DNA of 36,771 nucleotides from Firmicutes bacterium UBA4874. Its GTDB lineage: Bacteria; Bacillota; Clostridia; Caldicoprobacterales; DTU083. Under the pieces are notes generated by a model. It saw nothing but the letters and a program-made list of their open reading frames with translations, was not told where the DNA came from and did no database searches. Below, piece after piece: positions 1 through 9,211 of the stretch. Positions within the stretch are counted from its first letter, which is position 1. Each line of letters opens with the position of its first letter. Both the position numbers and the translations under genes were made by a program. Location of the stretch: positions 7,213 to 43,983 of the forward strand of contig DHDO01000032.1 in assembly GCA_002399435.1 (NCBI GenBank), written 5' to 3'.

Positions 1-283
1 TGTCCCCCTGCTTGACATGGATTGCCTTCAGTCTCCCTCCGCGAGCTGAAAAGTACACGTATTTGCTCTCCGTGGACACAAAGCTTGCGGAACCCTGAAT
101 GGTCTTTACGATATCTTCCCGCTTTGCCTTTACGGTGCTGTAGGAAACTTCCACCGGCTTCATAAGCGGAGGAGCCAGCACCTCCTCTTCCTTTGGAAAC
201 AAGGCACACCCTGCCAAAACAAAGAGCAGCAAAGTCAGGGAAATCACCGAAACGGAACGAATACAACGCTTCCCAGTCAACAT
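1..283 (-). CDS. N-terminal part of a lipoprotein, probable efflux adaptor (membrane fusion protein)
   Basis: The gene runs off the left edge, so only the first 94 codons are visible. The ATG at 283 follows an AGGAGG ribosome binding site 7-8 bases upstream. The protein opens with a charged stretch and a hydrophobic segment ending in a lipobox, L-A-G-C, with the lipidated cysteine at about residue 26, so it should be anchored outside the membrane. The next part (K-P-V-E-V, then T-V-K-A-K-R-E-D-I, then G-x-L-K-A-I-H-V-K-x-G) has the pattern of the first beta-hairpin and biotinyl-lipoyl-like domain of HlyD/RND-type adaptors. In Gram-positives these work with MacB-like ABC permeases. The family call is inference from this pattern; the lipoprotein nature is direct. 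Its partners would lie left of the window. Confidence 0.65.
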   Translation of the reverse strand, partial: MLTGKRCIRSVSVISLTLLLFVLAGCALFPKEEEVLAPPLMKPVEVSYSTVKAKREDIVKTIQGSASFVSTESKYVYFSARGGRLKAIHVKQGD

Positions 284-389
284 AGATATGCCTCCTATTC
301 ACGTACTCATTGGTCCTGCCCGGGAAAAACCGGTCCCTCCTGCAAGGCGACATTTATGCAGTCCAGGTACCCCTGCAGGCCGGGGCTCC

Positions 390-446
390 CTGTGGATGAC
401 AAGCCTGTGATGGCAGGCCTGTGACGACAATTCTGTGACGATAAGG
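390..446. repeat. Four imperfect 14-15 bp tandem repeats
   Basis: Between purL and the lipoprotein gene, the plus strand carries CTGTGGATGACAAG, CTGTGATGGCAGGC, CTGTGACGACAATT and CTGTGACGATAAGG one after the other, starting at 390, 405, 419 and 433. Units two to four have an exact 14-base period. The rest of the 284-493 gap shows no gene and no convincing U-tailed terminator. Confidence 0.55.
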
Positions 447-493
447 AAGTTTAGATCACGTCCAGGCAGGCGCCTCGCAGGCCGGACATGTCC

Positions 494-3400
494 TTAACGA
501 AAATATTCCACGCCGGAACGGAAAATCATCTGGTCCTTGCTTCCCGGCACATTTTTTGCAACCTGTTTTCCGATTCGTTCGGAGTGTCCCATTTTGCCAA
601 AGATCCTGCCATCCGGGCTGGTAATCCCCTCAATGGCATCCACGGAACCGTTTGGATTGGAAATGGGCTCCTGTGCGGGATTCCCGCTGAGATCCACATA
701 TTGGGTGGCAATCTGCCCGTTTGCCGCCATTTCCTCCAAAATGGGCTGTTCCGCGATGAACCTCCCTTCTCCATGGGAGATGGGAACAGTATGGATTTCA
801 CCCACTTCGGTATGTATCAGCCAGGGAGACAACACCGATGCCACCCGGGTCCGGATCATCCGGGAAACATGTTTCCCCATGGTGTTGAACGTAAGGGTTG
901 GAGAATGGGCATCGATCTCCCTTATCTCCCCAAACGGAACCAGCCCCAGCTTGATCAGCGCCTGAAACCCATTGCATATTCCAAGGATCAGGCCGTCCCG
1001 ATGCTGCAGGAGATCCATCACCGCATCCCGGACCTCCGGATTCCGGAAAGCCGCTGCAATGAATTTGCCGGAACCATCCGGCTCATCCCCGCCGCTGAAT
1101 CCTCCCGGGATCATAAGGATCTGCGAGCGGGAAATCCTCTTCGCCATTTCCTTCAGGGATTCCTCAATCTCATGGGAGGTCAGGTTCCGGATGACCATGA
1201 CATCCGGCTTTCCACCGGCTGTTTCAAAGGCCCGGGCGGAATCGTATTCACAGTTGGTCCCGGGAAATACCGGAAGAAACACCCGTGGGGAAGCAATGGA
1301 TACCGCAGGCCGCACCGGATTGCGCTTCTCAAAGCGATAGAGACGCGGCTCTCCTTTTCTCTCCTCCGCATGGGTCGGGAATACGGACCCCAGGGGACTT
1401 TCCCAGGCAGCAAGGGCCTCCTTCAGGGAAATCTGCTCCCCGGAGACGGAAATGACCGGATCGGACTGGGTTGATCCCATCCGGGCCGCATGAATTCCTT
1501 CCAAAAGAACGGCAGGATCTTCGCCCTTCGGCAGCTCCAGCAGAATGGAACCGTACAGGGGGGAGAACAGGTCCAACTCCTCCCCGGTTCCTCCGGACTC
1601 CTGCTCCAAACCGATACCGGGATATGTTCCGACAGAGGGATACCGGGAGAACGACTCTTCCCTTCCCGTTATCGGCCGGAAGGCAAAGCCAATCCCGTTT
1701 CCAAAGCACATCTTGCTGACCGCCTCTGCGACTCCGCCGCTTCGGACCGAGTGGGCGGAAAGGACTTTCTTCTCCTGTATCAGTTTATGTATCCGGGTAT
1801 AGTTCTTTTCCAACTGACTGAAATCCGGCAAATCCCCCTCCTTCCGGTCCAGACGGACCAGTACCACCGGACTGTCCGCCCGTTTGAACTCCGGGGACAG
1901 AACGTCCTCCGCACGGCACGGACACAGGGCAAAAGCCGTCACGGCAGGCGGAACGTCCCGGTCCTCAAAACTGCCGGACATGCTGTCTTTGCCTCCGATG
2001 GCCGGGATTCCCAGCTTTTCCTGGGCGTGAATCGCACCCAGTAGCGCGGAAAAGGGCTTGCCCCACTTTTTCGGATCGGATCCCAGACGTTCAAAATACT
2101 CCTGCAGAGCCAGACGGGCCTTCCGATAATCCCCGCCCATGGCAGTGATTTTGGCGACGGCTTCCAATATGGCATACACGGCTCCGTGAAACGGACTCCA
2201 GCAGGCAATGTCCGGATGATATCCGAAGGACATCAGGGTGGCAGTACCTGTTTCCCCTTTCAAAACGGGAATCTTCGCCGCCATCCCTTCCGCCGGTGTC
2301 CGCTGGTATTTCCCTCCGAAGGGCATCAATACCGTACCGGCCCCCACGGTGCTGTCGAACCGCTCTGCCAGGCCTCTCTGGCTGCAGATGTTCAGATCCC
2401 TGAGGTTTACCAGCCATTTTTTCCGTATACTCCCTTGTATGCTCCCTTGAATGTCCCCCTGCTGTTTTGCTCCGCTTTTTTCCAGGCTGCGCTGCCGTTC
2501 GGCGTTGTATTGCGATTTTGGGATGTCATGCCATTTGGAACGGTTGAAATAACAGTCCTCCCGGGAGGGGGAAGGGACAAAAACGTTGGTGGATTGTTCC
2601 GCACCGTTGGTATCCAGAAAACCACGTCGGATGTCCACAATGGTTTTGCCCCGCCAGGTCATTTTCAGCCGGTCGGAATCGGTCACCCGGGCGACAACCG
2701 TGGCTTCCAGGTTTTCCTGCCGGGCAGCCCGGATAAAGGTCTCCACATCCGCAGGTGCCAGAACCAATGCCATTCTTTCCTGCGACTCCGATATGGCCAG
2801 CTCCGTTCCATCAAGGCCTTCGTATTTCTTTGGAATGACATCCAGACAGATGTCCAGACCCGGCGCCAGTTCGCCTACCGCAACGGAGACCCCGCCGGCT
2901 CCGAAATCATTGCATCTCTTAATCATCTGGATGACATCCGGCTTGCGAAACAGCCTCTGGATCTTGCGCTCAGTGGGCGGATTGCCCTTTTGCACTTCCG
3001 CTCCGCAGTCGGCAAGGGACTCTTCCGTATGCGCCTTGGAGGAGCCTGTCGCTCCGCCGCAGCCATCCCGTCCGGTCCGGCCGCCCAGCAGCACAACGGC
3101 ATCTCCCGGCTCCGGCCGTTTCCGTACCACATTTTGCCTGGGAACAGCGCCGACCACCGCACCGATCTCCATGCGTTTCGCAACATACCCGGGATGGTAG
3201 ATCTCCGTTACCTGTCCCGTCGCCAGACCAATCTGATTGCCATAGGAGCTGTAGCCGGCCGCCGCTCCGGTGGTGATTTTCCGCTGAGGCAGTTTGCCCG
3301 GTAAGGTTTCCTCCACAGGGGTCCTGGGATCCCCGCTTCCCGTCACCCGCATGGCCTGATAAACATAAGCCCTTCCGGACAGCGGATCCCGGATGGCTCC

Positions 3401-4426
3401 TCCCAGACAGGTGGCAGCGCCGCCGAAGGGCTCAATTTCCGTGGGATGATTGTGGGTTTCGTTTTTAAACTGAATCAGCCAGTCCTGCTCTTTCCCGTCC
3501 ACATCGACGGGTACAATAATACTGCAGGCGTTGATTTCCTCCGATTCATCCAGATCCTCCAGCCGCCCTTGCTTTTTCATCTCCTTCATGGCAATGGTCG
3601 CCATGTCCATCAGGCATTCCCGTTTTGACTTTCCCTGATACACAAAATCCCGTGCCTTTTGATATCTGCCATAGGCAGACTTCAGCACGGGAGTATAGGG
3701 CCCCGGTTCAAATGTTACCTTATTGATGCCGGTAAGAAAGGTGGTATGCCGGCAATGATCCGACCAGTAGGTATCCAGTACCTTCAGCTCGGTTACGGTA
3801 GGATCCCGCCGCTCCTCCCGGAAGTAGTCCCGGCAGACCAAAAGATCCTCCGAAGTCATGGCAAATCCGCGCTCCAGCCGGAAAGTCTCCAGCCCTTCCC
3901 GGCTCATGGAAGTAAAGCCTTTTACGATTTCCACATCCTCCGGTACATCGTATTTTCTGTCCAGGCTGTCCGGCTTGTCCAGCGACGCTTCCCGGGCTTC
4001 CACGGGATTGATGCAGTATTCCCGGATTTCCCGGAACTGGTCTTCGGTCATATTGCCGTTCAGGACAATAACCCTGGCAACCCGGATGACCGGCTTTTCC
4101 CGGCGAGTCAGAATCTGGACACACTGCGCCGCAGAATCCGCTCTCTGATCATACTGGCCCGGCAGATATTCGGTGGCAAACAGCCTCTGCCCCGGCGGAA
4201 CAGGAAACTTCTCCTCATACAGCCGATCCACCGGCGGCTCACAGAAAACAACGTCCCTTGCCCGGGCATACTCCTCCGCATTCATCCCTTCGATATCATA
4301 CCGGTTCAGAACACGCACGGACATAAGTCCTTTCACGCCCAGATTTGTCTTCAGATCCTCATATAACTCCTGCGCTTCAATCTGAAATCCTTTTTTCTTC
4401 TCGACATAAATCCGTCTTACGCTCAA
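494..4426 (-). CDS. purL: Phosphoribosylformylglycinamidine synthase, fused PurL-PurQ form
   Basis: This cytoplasmic enzyme of de novo purine synthesis turns FGAR, glutamine and ATP into FGAM. The 1310 residues match the large single-chain form. The synthase half carries W-S-D-H-C-R-H-T-T-F near residue 225 and the N-E-T-H-N-H-P-T-E block near 325. From about residue 1049 a class I glutaminase domain follows: F-P-G-T-N-C-E at its start, the nucleophile Cys1151 in G-I-C-N-G-F, and the His/Glu pair in M-G-H-S-E (about 1281 and 1283). All catalytic residues look intact, so ammonia is made in the same chain. The start is a TTG with GGAGG nine bases upstream; no ATG or GTG in frame is better placed. 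No other pur gene is next to it. It has its own promoter and an 80-base leader without a recognisable purine riboswitch. Confidence 0.96.
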   Translation of the reverse strand: MSVRRIYVEKKKGFQIEAQELYEDLKTNLGVKGLMSVRVLNRYDIEGMNAEEYARARDVVFCEPPVDRLYEEKFPVPPGQRLFATEYLPGQYDQRADSAAQCVQILTRREKPVIRVARVIVLNGNMTEDQFREIREYCINPVEAREASLDKPDSLDRKYDVPEDVEIVKGFTSMSREGLETFRLERGFAMTSEDLLVCRDYFREERRDPTVTELKVLDTYWSDHCRHTTFLTGINKVTFEPGPYTPVLKSAYGRYQKARDFVYQGKSKRECLMDMATIAMKEMKKQGRLEDLDESEEINACSIIVPVDVDGKEQDWLIQFKNETHNHPTEIEPFGGAATCLGGAIRDPLSGRAYVYQAMRVTGSGDPRTPVEETLPGKLPQRKITTGAAAGYSSYGNQIGLATGQVTEIYHPGYVAKRMEIGAVVGAVPRQNVVRKRPEPGDAVVLLGGRTGRDGCGGATGSSKAHTEESLADCGAEVQKGNPPTERKIQRLFRKPDVIQMIKRCNDFGAGGVSVAVGELAPGLDICLDVIPKKYEGLDGTELAISESQERMALVLAPADVETFIRAARQENLEATVVARVTDSDRLKMTWRGKTIVDIRRGFLDTNGAEQSTNVFVPSPSREDCYFNRSKWHDIPKSQYNAERQRSLEKSGAKQQGDIQGSIQGSIRKKWLVNLRDLNICSQRGLAERFDSTVGAGTVLMPFGGKYQRTPAEGMAAKIPVLKGETGTATLMSFGYHPDIACWSPFHGAVYAILEAVAKITAMGGDYRKARLALQEYFERLGSDPKKWGKPFSALLGAIHAQEKLGIPAIGGKDSMSGSFEDRDVPPAVTAFALCPCRAEDVLSPEFKRADSPVVLVRLDRKEGDLPDFSQLEKNYTRIHKLIQEKKVLSAHSVRSGGVAEAVSKMCFGNGIGFAFRPITGREESFSRYPSVGTYPGIGLEQESGGTGEELDLFSPLYGSILLELPKGEDPAVLLEGIHAARMGSTQSDPVISVSGEQISLKEALAAWESPLGSVFPTHAEERKGEPRLYRFEKRNPVRPAVSIASPRVFLPVFPGTNCEYDSARAFETAGGKPDVMVIRNLTSHEIEESLKEMAKRISRSQILMIPGGFSGGDEPDGSGKFIAAAFRNPEVRDAVMDLLQHRDGLILGICNGFQALIKLGLVPFGEIREIDAHSPTLTFNTMGKHVSRMIRTRVASVLSPWLIHTEVGEIHTVPISHGEGRFIAEQPILEEMAANGQIATQYVDLSGNPAQEPISNPNGSVDAIEGITSPDGRIFGKMGHSERIGKQVAKNVPGSKDQMIFRSGVEYFR

Positions 4427-4514
4427 TGGCGGGATCCTCCGTTCCTTTATAGATGAGAATACCTATGCATCTATACGATTATGTTAAAATGACTCAATTG
4501 ACTGACTGCTTTTT

Positions 4515-4543
4515 ATTATAGTATAAATCGCTGAGAATGTAAA
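4515..4543 (-). promoter_or_regulatory. Sigma-A promoter of purL
   Basis: On the minus strand TTTACA and TATAAT are separated by 17 bases, about 90 bases upstream of the purL TTG. The leader contains a 7-bp inverted repeat (ATAGATG ... CATCTAT, 4449-4474) just before the ribosome binding site. No match to a PurR box or riboswitch was seen. Confidence 0.75.
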
Positions 4544-4584
4544 ATATTTCACATATTTGATCGTAAACTCAGGTGTCCGTATAC

Positions 4585-4614
4585 AAAAAAGCAGTTCCGA
4601 AGGACTGCTTTTTT
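4585..4614 (-). terminator. Intrinsic terminator after the toxin-antitoxin genes
   Basis: AAAAAAGCAGT and ACTGCTTTTTT flank the loop TCCGAAGG. This gives a short GC stem extended by A-T pairs, with a T run on either strand. It lies 15 bases past the toxin stop codon and upstream of the purL promoter, so it insulates purL. Confidence 0.88.
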
Positions 4615-4628
4615 CGCTGTATTGAGTC

Positions 4629-4943
4629 TTAAATTTCCTCTGTAATATTACGCCTGCTGTAAACAATTCTTCGAACTTCCATGACTTCACCTATTACCAC
4701 ATAAAAAATGGTGTAGTTGCGGACATAAATGCGGTAGTACGGGTATTGATGTTCTTTTGTGGAATGGTATTCTTCAAACGCTTCCGCACAGGATAGCCGA
4801 TCCCGAATGGCTTGCTGCACATCGTTTACAAAAGCGTCTGCCGCCATTGGGTTTTTCAAACGTCCCGCGATATAGTCCACGATGCCATTCAAGTCGTCCT
4901 CAAACAGCGGAAGAAATCGTAATTTATAACGCTTTTCCCTCAT
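4629..4943 (-). CDS. RelE/ParE-family toxin
   Basis: This 104-residue basic protein has the ParE/RelE toxin layout: K-Y-K-L-R-F-L-P at the first strand, a helix with D-D-L-N-G-I-V-D-Y-I, a central P-Y-Y-R-I-Y-V-R-N-Y-T-I-F-Y strand pair, and a C-terminal V-R-R-I-V-Y-S-R-R-N. Family members either cleave mRNA at the ribosome (RelE) or poison gyrase (ParE); the sequence does not decide between them. The start codon lies inside the 3' end of the antitoxin gene (20-base overlap), which implies translational coupling. The terminator at 4585-4614 closes the operon. Confidence 0.9.
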   Translation of the reverse strand: MREKRYKLRFLPLFEDDLNGIVDYIAGRLKNPMAADAFVNDVQQAIRDRLSCAEAFEEYHSTKEHQYPYYRIYVRNYTIFYVVIGEVMEVRRIVYSRRNITEEI

Positions 4944-5193
4944 GGATGCGCTCCCTCACTCTGTTGAAAACTTCATCCTCCGTATAACGGGTACTGTCCA
5001 CTGCCGCGGCTTTATCTGCTTCATCAAGCTTCAATTCGATTTCATCTGTCAGTGCGGCGTATTGTTCCAGACTGAGCACAACCATAGAGCCGTAGCCATT
5101 CTTGGTGAGATAAACAGGCTCACCCTTTTTTACGGTGTCCTCAATTTCCGTGAATTTATTTCTTAAATCTGAAACAGGTCGAATGGTGATCAT
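4924..5193 (-). CDS. Phd/YefM-family antitoxin
   Basis: This 89-residue protein starts with I-T-I-R-P-V-S-D-L-R-N-K-F, the N-terminal DNA-binding fold of Phd/YefM antitoxins, followed by G-E-P-V-Y-L-T-K-N-G-Y-G and M-V-V-L-S-L-E-Q-Y. The C-terminal half is acidic and probably wraps the toxin. It is the first gene of the pair and should repress its own promoter together with the toxin. The ATG at 5193 has GGAGG nine bases upstream. Repeated motifs in the promoter are candidate operators. Confidence 0.92.
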   Translation of the reverse strand: MITIRPVSDLRNKFTEIEDTVKKGEPVYLTKNGYGSMVVLSLEQYAALTDEIELKLDEADKAAAVDSTRYTEDEVFNRVRERIHEGKAL

Positions 5194-5241
5194 GTTGCAC
5201 AGCCTCCTTCCACTGAAATCCAGGGTTTATCTTCTGGCATT

Positions 5242-5270
5242 ATTTTATCACAATTACGCCATTTTATCAA
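5242..5270 (-). promoter_or_regulatory. Promoter and likely operator of the toxin-antitoxin operon
   Basis: TTGATA and TAAAAT are 17 bases apart on the minus strand, about 50 bases upstream of the antitoxin ATG. The word TGATAAAAT occurs twice, at 5261-5269 (TGATAAAATGGC) and 5242-5250 (TGATAAAATAATGCC), so one copy covers each promoter box. Such repeats would suit binding by the antitoxin-toxin complex; that role is inferred. Confidence 0.65.
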
Positions 5271-5330
5271 CAATTCCCCGAGCTTTTTGCTTCGTAAAAC
5301 CGGGTCAGGGTGTTCTGCTCTCCTGTTATG

Positions 5331-7853
5331 TTATTCCTCCCGTCGGAGGACAGAGTATATACTGCCGGATTGAAGAAACCGGATCATTCGATTGGCAGTC
5401 CAATAGGATATAGCAATGAAAACAACAAGCAGAATGGTGAGCGGCAGTATTGCGTCCCTCAAAAGAGAGCTGTCATGGGTAAACAGGCTGAGAACCAGGT
5501 TCAATATGGTTGCTGCAATAATACAGACTGCAGAATAAATGCATAGCTCCAGAAATACCGAACGAAATATTACCTTGTTATCCATGCCCAGCGCCTGATA
5601 GAGTCCCAGTGTCTTTCTGCGATCCAGTAAGGAGAAATACATGATATTGTAAAAGTTTACCATTACAAACAAACTGAGAAAGATGGTAATCAGGTTGGAT
5701 ACCGTTTGAATTACAGCAATATATTTGGCTTCTTTCGCAATCTGATCCGCCAGGGAGAAAAAGAATGAATCAGGATAGGACATTACATAATCCTTCACCT
5801 TTGTATCAATTACGTTTCTTTGGCTTGTGGAGAGTCCCGGATCGACATAGAGATCCAATCGATTGATTCCGGTAAACAAATTTGAATGTGCGACTTCTTT
5901 TTCGGATACTACGATCGCAGGGGATTCTGAATCAATTAAAGCGGAACCGACAGTGATATCCAATGGATGTGATATCTGCAGGTCTACCTTGAGATCATAA
6001 GTGGAATACTCAATATCCTTCATATGATGCAGTACATCATAAAAATCGACCTCATCCCCAATGGATAATCTCCCAAACTTCAGTGAACTCACAGAAGGGT
6101 GTTCTTCTTCCCCTGCTGTTGGTAAAAACAACAGGACGGAATCCGAATTAATCGTACGGCCATGCAGTTCATCTCCATATTGCCTCCGTATGGCCTCTAT
6201 AATTTCATCATTGGCGACAACAACATAATAATCGCTAATGCCGATCACCCCATTGGGCGCCGCATCCGGGAGCCCGTAATCAATCTCCATATCGGAATGG
6301 CTGCTCCATTGGTTCCAGTATTGATTTTCCGGAGTATCATCAAAAACCATCACCGCACCTTCCATGGAGGGCTCTTCCTGCGCAAACCGTATACCGGCCA
6401 TATTGGACAGCCTGTGCACATTTTCCACATCGAATGATCTGTTCCTTGCCTGATACAACGAAAAAGCACCAAAGCTTCTGTACACTTCCGTTTTATATGG
6501 CTTCAGCATATAATCAGCATCTTCATCGGAGGAATTGTTGATATACATCCCCTGAAAATATAATTGGGTAAAGCTGGTAAGAGTAAGCAATACACATACT
6601 GCCAGCAACAAAGGCGCGAGTTGTCCAATGTTATTCCGAACATGATACCGTACAAAAGATTGCAAAAATCCACCTTTTCGTTCCATGGGACGCAGCGGAA
6701 TCATTTTCTCCTGAGATAAAGGCTTGTTGTGCAGAGGCAGAATAACACGTGAGAATACAATCATGGGGATCAGCACAGCAATCACGGATACAGCAGAAGA
6801 CCGTAATAGATTGCTTCCCGTATAAACATGCAGAGAATCCAGATGAGCAAAGAAATTACCTATATTTGCAAAAATGAAACCAAGACACATTCCCATAGCA
6901 TAACCGGATAAAGTGATCAGGAGTACCTGGTTCATAAAAAGAAGAAAGAGCTTCCCGGTTTGCCCACCAAGGATATAGAAAGCCTGATAAGTATTTTTCG
7001 TCCTGTACAAAAAAAGCCGATAGCCAAACCAAATAGTGATTCCAAATAGTATCAGTACAATTACGTAAAATAGATTGAAAAATAAAGTCAGGTTCCAAAT
7101 ATCGCCGTATCCGTCCAAATAGAAATTGGTGTTAATTATTCCGTTATAATCATCCACCCCTATATTTTTAAGGTAAATGGTAATGTAGTCTGGATTATAG
7201 TCATTAAAATACAGCAATACATGTGCTGCTTTTTCCGTTATTGGACCGTCCGTTGGCAGTATAACCCCGGATGGCAGATCGTTTTGTCCCCGGCGCAGTT
7301 CCTCAGGCATGTTCCATGTAGAGGAATAATCATTGAGAATACCGGAAATGGTATACTTAATGGAAGCGCCCTCGCCATTTTCCAAAACAATTGTGGAGCC
7401 AATTCCAACACCGTCGGCCAGGCGGGACAGGATATTATTCTCCAGGGCGATTTCATGGTGCGACTTTGGCATTTTACCGGCTTTCAGACGAATATGTCCA
7501 AGTGAAAATGCTTCCCGATCGAAACTGCCAATTGTAATCGGCGTCTTCCCCGCAGCTTCCCGATAAGTTCCATAAAGCCTGATTGTACCGGCACGCTTTA
7601 ATTTTCCACCTATCCTGACAGAGTCGCGCTGCAGTTGGCTTGCATCAAAAATAACCGCATGCTGTTCCCCATATTGCCCGGCATTTTTCTGCCAGGTCGA
7701 ATCAATCAAGGAACGAAACAAGGGTACTATGGTCATCACAAGGGAAACAGACAACGCAATCATCATTGTAAGCCCGATGAAATAACCTTTTCGGTATTGT
7801 AATATTTGCAATGCTTTTTTCAATCTGTCAAACAGCTTGCTCAAGATTCCCAT
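5331..7853 (-). CDS. FtsX-like ABC transporter permease, 840 residues
   Basis: This is the membrane subunit of a type VII (MacB/FtsX-like) ABC system. One transmembrane helix near residues 25-45 is followed by an extracytoplasmic domain to about 235. Three or four helices (about 240-400) form the first FtsX-like core, then come another helix near 415-435, a second large outer domain (about 440-690), and three C-terminal helices (about 700-835). This duplicated layout is typical of permeases that pair with LolD-like ATPases in peptide or lipid handling and antibiotic resistance. It overlaps the ATPase gene by 26 bases. GAGGG lies directly before the ATG at 7853, which is too close; a TTG three codons later (7844) is better spaced and may be the true start. 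The substrate is unknown. Confidence 0.87.
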   Translation of the reverse strand: MGILSKLFDRLKKALQILQYRKGYFIGLTMMIALSVSLVMTIVPLFRSLIDSTWQKNAGQYGEQHAVIFDASQLQRDSVRIGGKLKRAGTIRLYGTYREAAGKTPITIGSFDREAFSLGHIRLKAGKMPKSHHEIALENNILSRLADGVGIGSTIVLENGEGASIKYTISGILNDYSSTWNMPEELRRGQNDLPSGVILPTDGPITEKAAHVLLYFNDYNPDYITIYLKNIGVDDYNGIINTNFYLDGYGDIWNLTLFFNLFYVIVLILFGITIWFGYRLFLYRTKNTYQAFYILGGQTGKLFLLFMNQVLLITLSGYAMGMCLGFIFANIGNFFAHLDSLHVYTGSNLLRSSAVSVIAVLIPMIVFSRVILPLHNKPLSQEKMIPLRPMERKGGFLQSFVRYHVRNNIGQLAPLLLAVCVLLTLTSFTQLYFQGMYINNSSDEDADYMLKPYKTEVYRSFGAFSLYQARNRSFDVENVHRLSNMAGIRFAQEEPSMEGAVMVFDDTPENQYWNQWSSHSDMEIDYGLPDAAPNGVIGISDYYVVVANDEIIEAIRRQYGDELHGRTINSDSVLLFLPTAGEEEHPSVSSLKFGRLSIGDEVDFYDVLHHMKDIEYSTYDLKVDLQISHPLDITVGSALIDSESPAIVVSEKEVAHSNLFTGINRLDLYVDPGLSTSQRNVIDTKVKDYVMSYPDSFFFSLADQIAKEAKYIAVIQTVSNLITIFLSLFVMVNFYNIMYFSLLDRRKTLGLYQALGMDNKVIFRSVFLELCIYSAVCIIAATILNLVLSLFTHDSSLLRDAILPLTILLVVFIAISYWTANRMIRFLQSGSIYSVLRREE

Positions 7854-8499
7854 CCCTCATCTTATATACATGATCCGCAAAGGAAAGCAAATCCCTGTCA
7901 TGTGTCACAAGGACAAGAGTGGAACCATATGTTTGAACCAGCCCACAAAGTAATTTCATTACAATGGAGCCATTGCTCTCGTCCAGATTGCCTGTAGGTT
8001 CATCGGCGAATATGACATCGGGGTTATGAATGATCGCCCTTGCAATGGCAACCCTTTGTTGTTCCCCTCCGGATAACCAGGCAGGCATTTGATGCATCTT
8101 ATCCGCAATTCCCAGTGTGGATATCAGATTCTCATAGGTATTGCTGCAGGGATGAATCCCATTAAGGTAAAGAGGCATCCGTATATTATCCTGAACAGTA
8201 AGTTCCGGGATTAAGTTATAGGACTGAAATATAAACCCAAAATGCCTGCGGCGTATGGAGGATAAGTCGGTTGCTGCATTATATATGTTCGTATTTTGAT
8301 AGTATACGCTTCCACTTGTGGGGACCTCCAGTCCTGCAAGCATGTGCAGCAGCGTAGATTTTCCGGAGCCACTTCTCCCCATGATAATGTTGATCCCCGA
8401 CTCTATCTTGAAAGTAGCAGGGCGAACTGCTACAATATACGCACCGCCCTGCTTATAGATTTTTTCGCAACTTTCACAGCTTAATTTTTGTTCTACCAT
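7828..8499 (-). CDS. ABC transporter ATPase, LolD/MacB type
   Basis: This 223-residue ATP-binding subunit has a Walker A G-R-S-G-S-G-K-S-T (41-49), Q-loop F-Q-S-Y-N-L, signature L-S-G-G-E-Q-Q-R (142-149), Walker B V-I-F-A-D-E with catalytic Glu167, the typical P-T-G-N-L-D, and H-loop His200. Everything needed for hydrolysis is present. It starts inside the last codons of the VanZ-like gene (7-base overlap) without a clear ribosome binding site of its own, so translation is probably coupled. It should energise the FtsX-like permease encoded next. Confidence 0.93.
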   Translation of the reverse strand: MVEQKLSCESCEKIYKQGGAYIVAVRPATFKIESGINIIMGRSGSGKSTLLHMLAGLEVPTSGSVYYQNTNIYNAATDLSSIRRRHFGFIFQSYNLIPELTVQDNIRMPLYLNGIHPCSNTYENLISTLGIADKMHQMPAWLSGGEQQRVAIARAIIHNPDVIFADEPTGNLDESNGSIVMKLLCGLVQTYGSTLVLVTHDRDLLSFADHVYKMRDGNLEQAV

Positions 8500-9131
8500 G
8501 TTTGTTTGGTGTAGCCGGATCCTTTCCCGGTTGAATTTTCAACAACATCGAAAAATTTCTTAAAATTAGCTGATTTGTATAAGAGCTTAAATAGAAAGAA
8601 ACCGATAAGAGAACCCGTCATGTTCAGAATAATATCGTCAATATCCGATGCCCTGTAGCTTACTATTTGATTTACCGTTTCAATGTATTGGAGCAACTCT
8701 ATGCCAAGGGAAAGCAAAAATGCCAGCAGCATACTCCATTTGAATTTCCTGAATCCTGAATAAAGCATAGCTGCAAGTAACGAAAGTGGCACAAACAATA
8801 AAATGTTTCCTGATATATTGAGCAAAAAAAGCCTGAGAGTCACATTGAAATCACCATGCTGCACAGTATGGGAAAAATTGCGAAACAAATTAAATGGAAT
8901 GAGGTTGATCGACTGAGGCACTTCTTCCCGTATGAAATCATAAATCGGCAACAGTGTGATAGACAATACACTGCAGAGATAAAATACAAAGACATGGTTT
9001 ATCACAATCCTCCAGGCGTTGTGCTCCAAACTGGTTCGCCGTGCCATCAATAACTTGGTAATCAATGAGAGGACGCAGACAATAAAGCTGAGAACGATAG
9101 CAAAAAATGACTGATCATGAATCAGGAACAC
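8493..9131 (-). CDS. VanZ-like membrane protein
   Basis: The protein has five or so hydrophobic helices. It carries the VanZ-family marks N-L-I-P-F-N near residue 78, N-I-L-L-F-V-P-L near 112, a glutamate-glutamine pair in I-E-L-L-Q-Y, and R-A-S-D-I-D-D-I-I-L-N-M-T-G. VanZ gives low-level teicoplanin resistance in enterococci; most relatives have no known role. As first gene of an operon with an ABC exporter it may be part of an envelope-stress or antimicrobial-defence unit (inference). The longest frame starts at a GTG (9137) touching the ribosome binding site; the GTG at 9131 has AGGAGG seven bases upstream and is preferred. Confidence 0.85.
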   Translation of the reverse strand: MFLIHDQSFFAIVLSFIVCVLSLITKLLMARRTSLEHNAWRIVINHVFVFYLCSVLSITLLPIYDFIREEVPQSINLIPFNLFRNFSHTVQHGDFNVTLRLFLLNISGNILLFVPLSLLAAMLYSGFRKFKWSMLLAFLLSLGIELLQYIETVNQIVSYRASDIDDIILNMTGSLIGFFLFKLLYKSANFKKFFDVVENSTGKGSGYTKQTW

Positions 9132-9148
9132 ATCCACTCCTCCTTTAC

Positions 9149-9170
9149 GGCAATCTTTTATAAAATTGCC
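9149..9170 (-). promoter_or_regulatory. Leader hairpin next to the VanZ-operon ribosome binding site
   Basis: GGCAAT and ATTGCC flank a 10-base A/T-rich loop in the 5' leader. The stem ends a few bases before AAAGGAGG. It has no U tract, so it is not a terminator. It could affect mRNA stability or ribosome access. Confidence 0.4.
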
Positions 9171-9211
9171 TGCTTCATTATTTTCTATATTTTAGAAGAA
9201 TCTTCATTAAT

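Noticed and set aside
4427-4510. Purine riboswitch in the purL leader
   Set aside because: The leader is only about 80 bases with a simple 7-bp inverted repeat; the conserved three-way junction and loop sequences are absent.
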